Part shown: piece by piece, positions 1-6,193 of the stretch
Layout: every line of letters starts with the position of its first letter
How positions within the stretch are numbered: position 1 is the stretch's first letter
DNA from: Peptococcaceae bacterium UBA2264
Lineage (GTDB): Bacteria > Bacillota > Desulfitobacteriia > Desulfitobacteriales > Desulfitobacteriaceae
NCBI GenBank assembly: GCA_002347475.1
Contig: DDXI01000031.1
Span: 1-17,056 of the forward strand
Length of the DNA: 17,056 nt
Direction: 5' to 3'
Position numbers and translations under genes: made by a program
The notes under the pieces: model-generated
Database searches by the model: none
Seen by the model: the letters and a program-made list of their open reading frames with translations, nothing else
Told to the model about the DNA's origin: nothing

Positions 1-1
1 A

Positions 2-67
2 GGTGGCTATATTATTGCCTTTCTATTGGCAGTATGGCTTATCGAAAAAATTATTCGCAAAAGATAA
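2..67 (+). CDS. C-terminal end of a membrane protein (partial, 5' end outside window)
   Basis: The frame entering from the left edge encodes 21 residues before TAA at 65-67. They form one hydrophobic helix (Gly-Gly-Tyr-Ile-Ile-Ala-Phe-Leu-Leu-Ala-Val-Trp-Leu-Ile) followed by a basic tail, Glu-Lys-Ile-Ile-Arg-Lys-Arg. This looks like the last transmembrane segment and positively charged cytoplasmic end of an integral membrane protein. The family cannot be told from so short a piece. The promoter of the next unit begins only a few bases after the stop. Confidence 0.5.
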   Translation, partial: GGYIIAFLLAVWLIEKIIRKR

Positions 68-70
68 TTA

Positions 71-105
71 TTGCAGTTCTTTCAGGCATGTTATATTCTT
101 ATAAT
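71..105 (+). promoter_or_regulatory. Probable promoter of the ferredoxin-copB unit
   Basis: An extended -10 (TG, one base, then TATATT at 92-97) lies 15 bases after TTGCAG at 71-76. A second -10-like TATAAT lies at 100-105. Either would start transcription just upstream of the structured leader that begins near 121. The second leader copy has a TATAAT at a similar distance (3150-3155). Assigned by eye from consensus; which -10 is used is not known. Confidence 0.45.
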
Positions 106-120
106 AAATAGATATTTTTA

Positions 121-213
121 ACAGGGAGCGATGAATGCGGGGTGCATTTGGACGCTTATCCCTCGCAGTGAGCTGGCAGCGTAACCGACCATACAAGGTC
201 GGTTTTTGTTTTT
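121..213 (+). ncRNA. Structured leader RNA, copy 1 (candidate cis-regulatory element)
   Basis: Sequence shows an outer pair AGGGA (123-127) with TCCCT (159-163) enclosing a hairpin AATGC (134-138)/GCATT (144-148). A linker leads to a terminator-like hairpin ACCGACC (184-190)/GGTCGGT (197-203) followed by a T-rich run. A diverged second copy in the same order lies at 3174-3270. The outer pair changes to TGGGA/TCCCA there, so pairing is kept while the closing base pair changes. The position, between promoter and first gene and ending in a terminator hairpin, is that of a riboswitch or attenuator. I do not recognise it as a known class. An additional ACGCT (152-156)/AGCGT (178-182) pairing is possible in this copy only. 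Confidence 0.6.
184..213 (+). terminator. Terminator-like hairpin within leader copy 1
   Basis: A perfect 7-bp stem, ACCGACC/GGTCGGT (184-190 and 197-203), with a six-base loop is followed directly by TTTTGTTTTT. It lies 56 bases before the ferredoxin start and after the upstream promoter, so it would act as a conditional (attenuator) terminator or end a small RNA. Confidence 0.65.
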
Positions 214-268
214 CAGGGAAAAAGAGAATATGCGGTTCCGACCTGAAGAAAAAGGGGGTTGTTTAATT

Positions 269-478
269 ATGAAGGTTGTTGTCGATAAGGCTGCCTGCGT
301 CGGATGTGCACGTTGTGTCAGGACTTGCCCAGATTTATTTACACAGGATGAAAAGCTCAAAGCAGTTGTTCTTGTTGAAGTGGTGCCTCCGCTATCTGAA
401 TTATGCGCCAAAGCAACCGCATTAATATGTCCGGTAAGTGCGATAACAATTGAGCAGGCAGAAGTTAAAGGTTCCTGA
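269..478 (+). CDS. Small ferredoxin, single [4Fe-4S] type with extra cysteine pair
   Basis: A 69-residue electron carrier of the cytoplasm. Cluster ligands are visible as Cys10, Cys13 and Cys16 (C-x2-C-x2-C) and Cys54 followed by Pro. Two more cysteines, Cys20 (also before Pro) and Cys46, sit where the second-cluster ligands were lost. In monocluster ferredoxins of the Thermotoga/Desulfovibrio gigas type, cysteines at equivalent places form a disulfide. ATG 269 was chosen because AAGGGGG lies just upstream. In-frame starts further upstream fall in the terminator hairpin region and give a non-ferredoxin extension. The gene lies 19 bases before the ATPase gene and behind leader copy 1, so the two genes are probably co-transcribed. 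Its partner enzyme cannot be told; a link with metal stress is suggested only by the neighbour. Confidence 0.85.
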   Translation: MKVVVDKAACVGCARCVRTCPDLFTQDEKLKAVVLVEVVPPLSELCAKATALICPVSAITIEQAEVKGS

Positions 479-497
479 TCTGAAGGGAGGGTTGGCA

Positions 498-2648
498 ATG
501 GAACATTCACATCATGACTCCGAAACACCAAAAACAGATCATACTCAACATCATTTGCCTGAAAATAACATGGATCATGATAACCACCTGAAGCATGAAA
601 ATAACGAAGAACCGAAGCTTCCGACTCAACATGAAAATCATAAGACTCACGAAGAACATGAGGTTCATGAAAGTCATGAAGGTCACGAAGGTCATGAGAG
701 TCATGAAGGTCACGAAATGATGGTCGCGGATTATAAAAAGAGATTTTTTGTATCCCTGATTTTAATGGTGCCGATTCTATTACTGTCACCGATGATTCAA
801 ATGTTTACGGGGGTCGAAATCAGATTTCCGGGAGACAGCTACGTTTTGTTCATCCTGTCTGCTATCATTTTCCTTTATGGCGGAAAACCGTTCATTGCCG
901 GTGCTGTTTCAGAGTTTAAGAAAAGATCACCTGGGATGATGACCTTGATTTCTCTGGCAATAATTGTTGCTTTTGTCTATAGTTCCATTTCGATACTTTT
1001 TTTCAAGGGAACAGAATTCTTCTGGGAGCTTGCTACCTTAATCGTGATTATGCTGCTGGGTCATTGGATTGAAATGAAATCAGTGATGAGGGCCTCCAGA
1101 GCACTGGATGAACTGGCAAAACTTATGCCGGAGGAAGCCCATTTGATCCAGGAGAATGGTGCTTTTATGGAAGTTCCTGTAGCAAAATTGAAAAACGGTG
1201 ATAGAATACTCGTAAAGCCAGGAGAAAAAATACCAATTGACGGCTTAGTTTATGATGGTAAATCATCTGTGAACGAATCCATGATTACAGGAGAGTCTTT
1301 GCCGGTCAAAAAGGAACTGGGAGACGAAGTTATCGGAGGAGCCATCAACGGAGAAGGTGTCCTTAAATTCAAGGTGAATAAAACCGGAGAGGAAACATTC
1401 CTTTCCCAGGTAATTAAACTGGTAAAAGAGGCCCAGGAATCCAGGTCAAATACACAAAGGCTGGCAGACATCGCTGCGAAATGGTTATTCTATATTGCTT
1501 TATTTACGGGAATTGTCACATTTGCTGTCTGGTTTTCAGTTACTGGTAATTTTGGCTTTGCTATGGAACGCGCCGTGACGGTAGTTATTATAGCCTGTCC
1601 GCATGCTCTTGGCTTAGCCATTCCCTTGGTAACAGCTGTTTCAACCAGTATTGGAGCTCAGAAAGGTCTCCTTATCAGAAATCGTGCGGCCTTTGAGAAT
1701 GCCAGGAATATCGATACTGTCGTCTTTGACAAAACCGGAACCTTGACGAAAGGTGAATTTGGCGTAACTGATATTCAGGATACAGCAGTTTCGAAAAACG
1801 AACTGCTGGTAATAGCTTATGCCCTTGAGTCTCAGTCAGAGCATCCAATTGCCCAAGGTATTGTAAGGGAAGCCCAACGTCTGGGCCTGCAGCTGAAAGA
1901 AGTCAAAGAGTTTCAAAACATCACTGGTCAGGGACTCATGGGAAAGATAGACGGAAAAATTATAAAAATTGTTAGTCCTGGTTTTATAAGAACTGAGAAT
2001 ATCGGCTTTGATGAAGAAAATTATGAATTATTAGCCAATCAGGGGAAAACAGTTGTCTTTGTGCTAGAGGATAACAGGCTGCTTGGCTTTATTGCCCTTG
2101 GAGATAAAGTAAGAGAGACCGCCAAAGAGGCTATCAGCAGTTTAAAAGAAATGAAAATTGATTCCTATATGATTACTGGGGATAATATCAGAGCAGCAGG
2201 CTATATTGGAAAACTGCTGAACATTGATAAAGTTTATGCTGAGGTTCTGCCGCAGGAAAAAGCTTTGAAAATCGATGAAATACACAATAGCAAAAAGATA
2301 GTCGCCATGACTGGCGATGGCGTTAATGACGCCCCGGCCCTGGCAAAGTCAGATTTGGGTATTGCCATCGGGGCAGGTACTGATGTTGCGATTGAAACTG
2401 CTGATATCATATTAGTGAAGAGCAATCCCCTGGATGTGGTCAATATATTAAAATTATCGCGGGCAACCTACCGGAAAATGGTTCAAAATTTAATTTGGGC
2501 CACCGCTTATAACTTGGTAGCCTTGCCTCTGGCAGCGGGGATTTTATACAATCAGGGAATAATCATCAGCCCAGCAATGGGTGCAGTATTTATGTCTCTG
2601 AGCACGATTATCGTGGCCGTAAATGCCAGGTTACTGAAAATTAAATGA
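498..2648 (+). CDS. copB: CopB-type heavy-metal (copper/silver) exporting P1B ATPase
   Basis: A 716-residue membrane pump that uses ATP to export soft metal ions. Visible P-type ATPase motifs are TGES (264-267) in the actuator domain, DKTGTLT with phosphorylated Asp411, the Ser-Glu-His-Pro motif (His449-Pro450), and GDGVND (Asp607, Asp611). The membrane metal site is Cys367-Pro368-His369; CPH marks the P1B-3 or CopB subgroup, associated with copper or silver rather than the CPC of CopA. The N-terminus, about 75 residues, has 19 histidines and no CxxC domain, ending in a His-Glu-x repeat. ATG 498 is preceded by GAAGGGAGG (482-490); an in-frame ATG at 450 would overlap the ferredoxin. Substrate choice between Cu(I), Cu(II) and Ag(I) cannot be read from the sequence. 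Likely controlled together with the ferredoxin through leader copy 1. Confidence 0.92.
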   Translation: MEHSHHDSETPKTDHTQHHLPENNMDHDNHLKHENNEEPKLPTQHENHKTHEEHEVHESHEGHEGHESHEGHEMMVADYKKRFFVSLILMVPILLLSPMIQMFTGVEIRFPGDSYVLFILSAIIFLYGGKPFIAGAVSEFKKRSPGMMTLISLAIIVAFVYSSISILFFKGTEFFWELATLIVIMLLGHWIEMKSVMRASRALDELAKLMPEEAHLIQENGAFMEVPVAKLKNGDRILVKPGEKIPIDGLVYDGKSSVNESMITGESLPVKKELGDEVIGGAINGEGVLKFKVNKTGEETFLSQVIKLVKEAQESRSNTQRLADIAAKWLFYIALFTGIVTFAVWFSVTGNFGFAMERAVTVVIIACPHALGLAIPLVTAVSTSIGAQKGLLIRNRAAFENARNIDTVVFDKTGTLTKGEFGVTDIQDTAVSKNELLVIAYALESQSEHPIAQGIVREAQRLGLQLKEVKEFQNITGQGLMGKIDGKIIKIVSPGFIRTENIGFDEENYELLANQGKTVVFVLEDNRLLGFIALGDKVRETAKEAISSLKEMKIDSYMITGDNIRAAGYIGKLLNIDKVYAEVLPQEKALKIDEIHNSKKIVAMTGDGVNDAPALAKSDLGIAIGAGTDVAIETADIILVKSNPLDVVNILKLSRATYRKMVQNLIWATAYNLVALPLAAGILYNQGIIISPAMGAVFMSLSTIIVAVNARLLKIK
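666..719 (+). repeat. Tandem repeat coding the His-Glu-x tail of CopB
   Basis: Nine-base units coding His-Glu-Ser or His-Glu-Gly are arranged as a larger 27-base repeat (666-692 and 693-719). The first 24 bases of the two units differ at one position (GAA versus GAG). This points to recent expansion by slippage or duplication within the metal-binding region. Confidence 0.75.
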
Positions 2649-2662
2649 TATTATGACACCAA

Positions 2663-2690
2663 GCCTGTTCACATTGAAGACGAACAAGGC
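2663..2690 (+). terminator. Weak hairpin after copB
   Basis: GCCTGTTC (2663-2670) can pair with GAACAAGGC (2682-2690) with one bulged A. No T-run follows, so intrinsic termination is doubtful. It is the only hairpin found between copB and the next gene. Confidence 0.25.
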
Positions 2691-2771
2691 AATATAAAAT
2701 AGAATTAAAGGTGATATTTCGATTTATTGATGAATTTAAACAGATTCTATAAATCTTAAGGAGGAATTTAA

Positions 2772-3104
2772 ATGAATCAAATGATGGCTTATTGCGGCAT
2801 AATGTGTGACGAGTGCCCGGCGTACAAAGCTACAACAGATGATAACGATGAACTTCGTAAAGACACAGCTAAAAAGTGGAGTAAAATGACCAAGACTGAT
2901 ATTCGACCTGAGCAAGTTAATTGCCTGGGATGTCGATCTGAGGTCCGTTTTGACCAATGCCAAGTCTGTGAGATCAGGGCTTGTAGTATAGAAAAAAAGC
3001 TCGGCCACTGTGGCGAATGTGATTCCTTCCCCTGCAGCAAATTGAAGACTATTGTGGATAATGTTCCCGGTACAAAGGAAAGACTTGAAGCCTTGAGAAA
3101 GTGA
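2772..3104 (+). CDS. DUF3795 family cysteine-rich small protein
   Basis: A 110-residue soluble protein with many cysteines: Cys8, Cys12 and Cys15 in a Y-C-G-x2-C-x2-C-P-x-Y opening, then Cys pairs around residues 51-54, 63-66 and 71, and a final H-C-G-E-C-x4-P-C block. This pattern is that of DUF3795 proteins, common in anaerobic bacteria, and suggests zinc or iron-sulfur binding; no function is established. The start follows a near-perfect AAGGAGG (2759-2765). A TATAAA at 2748-2753 with TTGATG at 2727-2732 could be a promoter, but it sits very close to the ribosome site. The gene is probably a single-gene unit between copB and leader copy 2. The family call rests on the N-terminal motif and cysteine spacing. 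Confidence 0.75.
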   Translation: MNQMMAYCGIMCDECPAYKATTDDNDELRKDTAKKWSKMTKTDIRPEQVNCLGCRSEVRFDQCQVCEIRACSIEKKLGHCGECDSFPCSKLKTIVDNVPGTKERLEALRK

Positions 3105-3149
3105 TTTGCCGCTGCTTGGATATTTATATATAATATAATTTAAATATGG

Positions 3150-3155
3150 TATAAT
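3150..3155 (+). promoter_or_regulatory. Probable -10 box for leader copy 2
   Basis: TATAAT at 3150-3155 lies in a very A/T-rich stretch, 22 bases before the first G of the leader. No good -35 is visible at the expected distance. The same arrangement of TATAAT ahead of the leader is seen for copy 1. Confidence 0.4.
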
Positions 3156-3173
3156 TAGAAGAGAATATAAAAT

Positions 3174-3270
3174 AACTGGGATCGGTTAATGCGAAGATGC
3201 ATTTGAACTTTTTCCCACGGACATAACTAAGCGCATGGCCGATCTTATAAGGTTGGTTTTTGTGTTTTTG
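3174..3270 (+). ncRNA. Structured leader RNA, copy 2 (candidate cis-regulatory element)
   Basis: Same architecture as the element at 121-213. An outer pair TGGGA (3177-3181)/TCCCA (3213-3217) encloses a hairpin AATGC (3188-3192)/GCATT (3199-3203). After a linker comes a terminator-like hairpin CCGATC (3239-3244)/GGTTGG (3251-3256), using G-U pairs, then TTTTTGTGTTTTT. Shared blocks with copy 1 include TGCATTTG, TCCC and GGTTTTTG. The linkers between TCCC and the terminator have equal length in both copies. In this copy GATCGG (3180-3185) is exactly complementary to the terminator arm CCGATC, which would allow an alternative antiterminator fold. The DUF937 remnant and the LEA-like gene lie downstream. 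Confidence 0.6.
3238..3270 (+). terminator. Terminator-like hairpin within leader copy 2
   Basis: GCCGATC (3238-3244) pairs with GGTTGGT (3251-3257) through a six-base loop, partly by G-U pairs, and is followed by a T-rich run. It precedes the next coding region by about 100 bases, as an attenuator would. Confidence 0.55.
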
Positions 3271-3372
3271 GGGACTAATATATAAGACAGGAATCGTATC
3301 ACGTCCAGGAAACGAGTTCACAGGTTTTCAAGACTGGTTCAGTATGCCAAATTATTCAAAGGGGGCGATAGT

Positions 3373-3532
3373 ATGGATATAATGAAATTGATCACTGATC
3401 AAATCAACAATCCGGACACCCTGAACAAACTTGGCCAATCAGTGGGAGTTGAACCTTCACAGGTACAGAAAGTTGCCCAAATGGGGATGCCGGCACATCG
3501 GTAATTTGCTGGGCGGTTTCTTCAAAAAATAA
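3373..3532 (+). pseudogene. DUF937 (YidB-like) gene broken by internal deletion/frameshift
   Basis: ATG 3373, behind AAAGGGGGCG, opens a 43-codon frame ending at 3504. Its product has the usual DUF937 opening: a short helix, then N-N-P-D-T-L-N-K-L-G and V-E-P-S-Q-V-Q-K-V-A-Q-M-G-M-P. It then runs into A-H-R and a stop. In the next frame, 3497-3532 codes I-G-N-L-L-G-G-F-F-K-K then stop, which resembles the glycine/leucine-rich end of the same family. The middle of the protein, normally some 60 or more residues, is missing. The simplest reading is a deletion that joined the two ends out of frame. The alternative is a genuine 43-residue protein. It lies between leader copy 2 and the LEA-like gene and probably shares their transcript. 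Confidence 0.6.
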
Positions 3533-3547
3533 AAGGGAGGTAATCTT

Positions 3548-3991
3548 ATGAGCGGCATAATGGATAAATTAGGGCATTTATTTGGTAAAGCTAAGGAAAA
3601 AACCGAGGATATTAAGGGTAAAGCTGCAGATGCAATGGAAGAAGCCAAAGAGAAGGCGGCGGGCGCCTTAGAGGAAGCTAAAGAGAAGGCCGGGGAAGCC
3701 AAAGAAAAAGCGGCAGATGCCGTAGAAGAAGCTAAAGAAAAAGCTGGGGAAGCAAAGGTTAAGGCTGCAGAAGTCTTAGAGCAAGCCAAAGAAAAAGCGG
3801 CAGATGCAGTAGAAGAAGCCAAAGAAAAAGCTGGGGAAGCAAAGGCTAAGGCAGCAGAAGTCTTAGGAGAAGCTAAAGAGAAGGCTGGGGAAGCAAAGGC
3901 TAAGGCTGAATATGTCCTGGCAGAAACCAAAGAAAAGGCGGCAATTGCCTTGGAAGAGGTCAAAGGGAAAGTAGGCAAAGAGAAAAAATAA
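3548..3991 (+). CDS. LEA-like / apolipoprotein-like amphipathic helical repeat protein
   Basis: A 147-residue protein made almost wholly of Ala, Glu and Lys, with no cysteine and no signal peptide. After a short start (M-S-G-I-M-D-K-L-G-H-L-F-G-K) it runs as 11-residue units such as E-E-A-K-E-K-A-A-D-A-V alternating with 18-residue units such as E-E-A-K-E-K-A-G-E-A-K-x-K-A-A-E-V-L. Eleven residues make three helical turns and 18 make five, so one hydrophobic stripe can run the whole length. This is the pattern of group 3 LEA and related desiccation or osmotic stress proteins, which coat membranes or proteins. The start is fixed by AAAGGGAGG (3533-3541). A strong hairpin follows the stop. Family name is by pattern only; the composition makes homology searches unreliable. 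Confidence 0.75.
   Translation: MSGIMDKLGHLFGKAKEKTEDIKGKAADAMEEAKEKAAGALEEAKEKAGEAKEKAADAVEEAKEKAGEAKVKAAEVLEQAKEKAADAVEEAKEKAGEAKAKAAEVLGEAKEKAGEAKAKAEYVLAETKEKAAIALEEVKGKVGKEKK
3698..3865 (+). repeat. 87-base tandem duplication inside the LEA-like gene
   Basis: Bases 3698-3778 and 3785-3865 match at 77 of 81 positions by direct comparison; all four differences are C/A, T/C or T/A changes, three of them at third codon positions or nearly silent. The period is 87 bases, or 29 codons (one 18-residue plus one 11-residue unit). Confidence 0.85.
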
Positions 3992-4010
3992 TAAATTTTT
4001 ACTTGTATTT

Positions 4011-4060
4011 AAGCAAGCTGACACTTATTCTTTAAGGTGTCAGCTTGCTTGATTAGTTTT
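4011..4060 (+). terminator. Strong terminator after the LEA-like gene
   Basis: A perfect 14-bp stem (4011-4024 with 4037-4050) has a 12-base loop and is followed by GATTAGTTTT. It closes the transcript from leader copy 2. The T-run is short, so some read-through is possible. Confidence 0.75.
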
Positions 4061-4087
4061 GACACATAAATGGACAGGGTAAATATC
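4059..4087 (+). promoter_or_regulatory. Probable promoter of the 5'-nucleotidase gene
   Basis: TTGACA at 4059-4064 matches the -35 consensus. TAAATA (4080-4085, spacing 15) or AATATC (4082-4087, spacing 17) could be the -10. If so, transcription starts after the ATG at 4070, which supports the later ATG at 4121 as the true start. Confidence 0.4.
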
Positions 4088-4120
4088 AGGAACAATAGCA
4101 AAAAAAGTGAGGCCTGCAAA

Positions 4121-6097
4121 ATGAGGAAAATTCTGAAAGGCAGAAGATTCAGTGTAATTTGTATTCTTATCTTCATTCTTATTTTTTTGTCTTCAGTAAA
4201 CATATTTGCTGTTGCAGGAATTGAAGAAGGAAAAAATATAACCATTCTATTCACTGCTGATATGCATGATCATCTTCTTCCGGTAAAAGATGAACAAAAT
4301 GGAGTTATTATAAATTCCGGAGGATTTGCCAGACTGCAGAGTGCAATTAATTCAGAGAAGAAAAATAATTCAAATACTTTGCTCCTGGATGCGGGAGATT
4401 TTTCCATGGGCACTCCTTTTCAGACAATAATCAGAAGTGATTCGCCTGAACTGAGGATAATGGGCAAAATGGGGTATGATGTGGTTACATTCGGGAATCA
4501 TGAATATGACTATCGGGCTGCAGGCCTGGCTGATAGCCTTAGCGCTGCCCAAAAAAGCGGCGATAAGTTGCCGCAGATTGTCCAGTCAAATGTAACTTTT
4601 CCAACTGATCAGGACGGAAAAATTACCGCTTCCCTGCAGAAGTTAAAGCAAGCTTATGGGGATTACGGTGTTAAGGATTACACGATCATCGCACAAAACG
4701 GGATCAGGGTTGGGATATTTGGCTTAATGGGAGAGGATGCAGCCTCAAATGCACCAATGTCTGAGGTAAAATTTCCTGGGTACATTGAAAATGCTCAGCA
4801 AGTCGTCAAAATCTTGAAACAGCAGGAAAATGTTGATTTGATCATATGTCTTTCTCATTGCGGCATTTGGACAGATAAATCTGTTTCCGAGGATGAGATT
4901 CTGGCCCGAGAGGTACCTGAAATAAATGTTATACTCAGTGCTCATACTCATACAAAGCTTTCCAAACCAATTATTATCGGGAAAACAATTATTGGTTCTG
5001 TAGAAGACAGCTGTAAATATCTTGGGGTTATTAATATTTCCAGGGTAGAAAATGCAGATTGGCAGCTGGACAGTTACCGCTTGCAACAGATTGATGACCG
5101 GCTGCCGGATGATCCTGCAATTTTGGAAAGTGTCAATCACTATAAGAAACTGGTACAGGAGAAGTATTTTAATCTATTTAATCTTGGCTATGATGATGTG
5201 CTGGCTGCATCACCCTTTAACTTTCAGCCAGTGAACAAGATAATTGAAACTCATCAGGAGGATCCGCTGGGAAACCTTATCAGCGATGCCTATATCTATG
5301 CTGTAAAAAAGGCCGAAGGAGCTGATTATGTTCCGGTCGATGCGGCAGTAGTTCCGGTCGGTACTATCAGAGGCAGCTTTTTTCAGGGCAATATTACAGT
5401 TGCTGATGTTTTCAGTGCCAGTTCCCTGGGAATAGGACCTGATAATGTGCCCGGTTATCCCTTGATTTCTGTATATCTTACGGGTAAGGAATTAAAGAAT
5501 GTTTGTGAAGTGGATGCCTCGGTTACCCCGATGATGGAGGATGCCCAACTTTTTATTTCTGGAATATCCTTTAAGTTCAATCCCAACAGACTGATTTTCA
5601 ACAAGGTTACTGACGCTTCCCTGCAGAGAGCAGACGGATCTCTGGAAGAAATAGAGGACAGCAAACTTTACCGGCTTGTTGCCAGTTTGTATTCTGCTCA
5701 GATGTTGTCTGCTGTGGGAGATAAATCCTACGGCTTGCTGTCAATTGTGCCCAAAACCAGGGAGGGGATTCCCATAACGAATTTTGAGGCCCATGTTATA
5801 AAAGACACAGCCAACGGAAATAATTTTGAACTGAAAGAATGGCTGGCAACAACTGCCTACCTGCAATCCTTTGACAAGGTTAATGGAATAGCCCAAATTC
5901 CTCCGTATTATAAGGAAACACACGGCCGAAAAATTATTGATAATAATAAGAGCATCCTCGCTCTGCTCAGCAACCCGAACGGGATTGCCCTGACAGTATA
6001 TACCATTGTTGTTGCTGTGTTTATTACTTTGCTTATTATTGTGATCATGATAATAAGAAGAATAAGGAATTCCGCGAGGAGACTGAGTCGAAAATAA
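4121..6097 (+). CDS. Membrane-anchored 5'-nucleotidase / 2',3'-cyclic phosphodiesterase family protein
   Basis: A 658-residue exported metallophosphoesterase that would release phosphate from nucleotides outside the membrane. After a basic start and a hydrophobic signal segment (about residues 10-33) come the metal-site motifs: Asp47-x-His49, Gly-Asp93, Gly-Asn126-His127-Glu128, a Ser-His-Cys-Gly block, and S-A-H-T-H-T. The second half is the 5'-nucleotidase C-terminal domain. The last 35 or so residues are a transmembrane helix and an Arg/Lys-rich tail, so the enzyme is held by its C-terminus rather than by a sortase signal. An ATG at 4070 gives 17 more residues but has no ribosome site and overlaps a likely promoter; ATG 4121 has GTGAGG eight bases upstream. 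The exact substrate (nucleotide, cyclic nucleotide or UDP-sugar) cannot be decided. Confidence 0.88.
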   Translation: MRKILKGRRFSVICILIFILIFLSSVNIFAVAGIEEGKNITILFTADMHDHLLPVKDEQNGVIINSGGFARLQSAINSEKKNNSNTLLLDAGDFSMGTPFQTIIRSDSPELRIMGKMGYDVVTFGNHEYDYRAAGLADSLSAAQKSGDKLPQIVQSNVTFPTDQDGKITASLQKLKQAYGDYGVKDYTIIAQNGIRVGIFGLMGEDAASNAPMSEVKFPGYIENAQQVVKILKQQENVDLIICLSHCGIWTDKSVSEDEILAREVPEINVILSAHTHTKLSKPIIIGKTIIGSVEDSCKYLGVINISRVENADWQLDSYRLQQIDDRLPDDPAILESVNHYKKLVQEKYFNLFNLGYDDVLAASPFNFQPVNKIIETHQEDPLGNLISDAYIYAVKKAEGADYVPVDAAVVPVGTIRGSFFQGNITVADVFSASSLGIGPDNVPGYPLISVYLTGKELKNVCEVDASVTPMMEDAQLFISGISFKFNPNRLIFNKVTDASLQRADGSLEEIEDSKLYRLVASLYSAQMLSAVGDKSYGLLSIVPKTREGIPITNFEAHVIKDTANGNNFELKEWLATTAYLQSFDKVNGIAQIPPYYKETHGRKIIDNNKSILALLSNPNGIALTVYTIVVAVFITLLIIVIMIIRRIRNSARRLSRK

Positions 6098-6119
6098 TAC
6101 GTGCTGAATTGTATGTCCC

Positions 6120-6167
6120 TTAAGAATCAATTACAATAGATGAATAAAGATTCTAAATGATTCTTAA
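6120..6167. promoter_or_regulatory. Inverted/direct repeat, candidate operator before the transporter gene
   Basis: TTAAGAATCA (6120-6129) and TGATTCTTAA (6158-6167) are perfect 10-base inverted copies 28 bases apart. A third GATTCT (6149-6154) lies ten bases before the one at 6159-6164, one helical turn away. The block sits just upstream of the transporter's ribosome site, where a repressor or activator could act. A weak long-loop hairpin is the alternative. Confidence 0.4.
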
Positions 6168-6193
6168 TATCAAGAAGATCAAGGAGATATTAC

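Noticed and set aside
121..213. Leader as a NiCo, fluoride, manganese, c-di-GMP or THF riboswitch
   Set aside because: From memory of their conserved cores, none of the key blocks match; a covariance search would settle it.
666..719. Short tandem repeats as a CRISPR array
   Set aside because: The repeats are nine-base coding units without spacers, inside copB.
118..789. Long minus-strand frame over the ferredoxin and the start of copB
   Set aside because: It is the complement of the His-rich repeat and the leader hairpin; the plus-strand genes have strong family motifs and ribosome sites.
3457..3978. Minus-strand frame rich in Ala, Ser and Phe
   Set aside because: It is the complement of the Ala/Glu/Lys repeat gene, whose plus-strand frame has a good ribosome site and a regular helical pattern.
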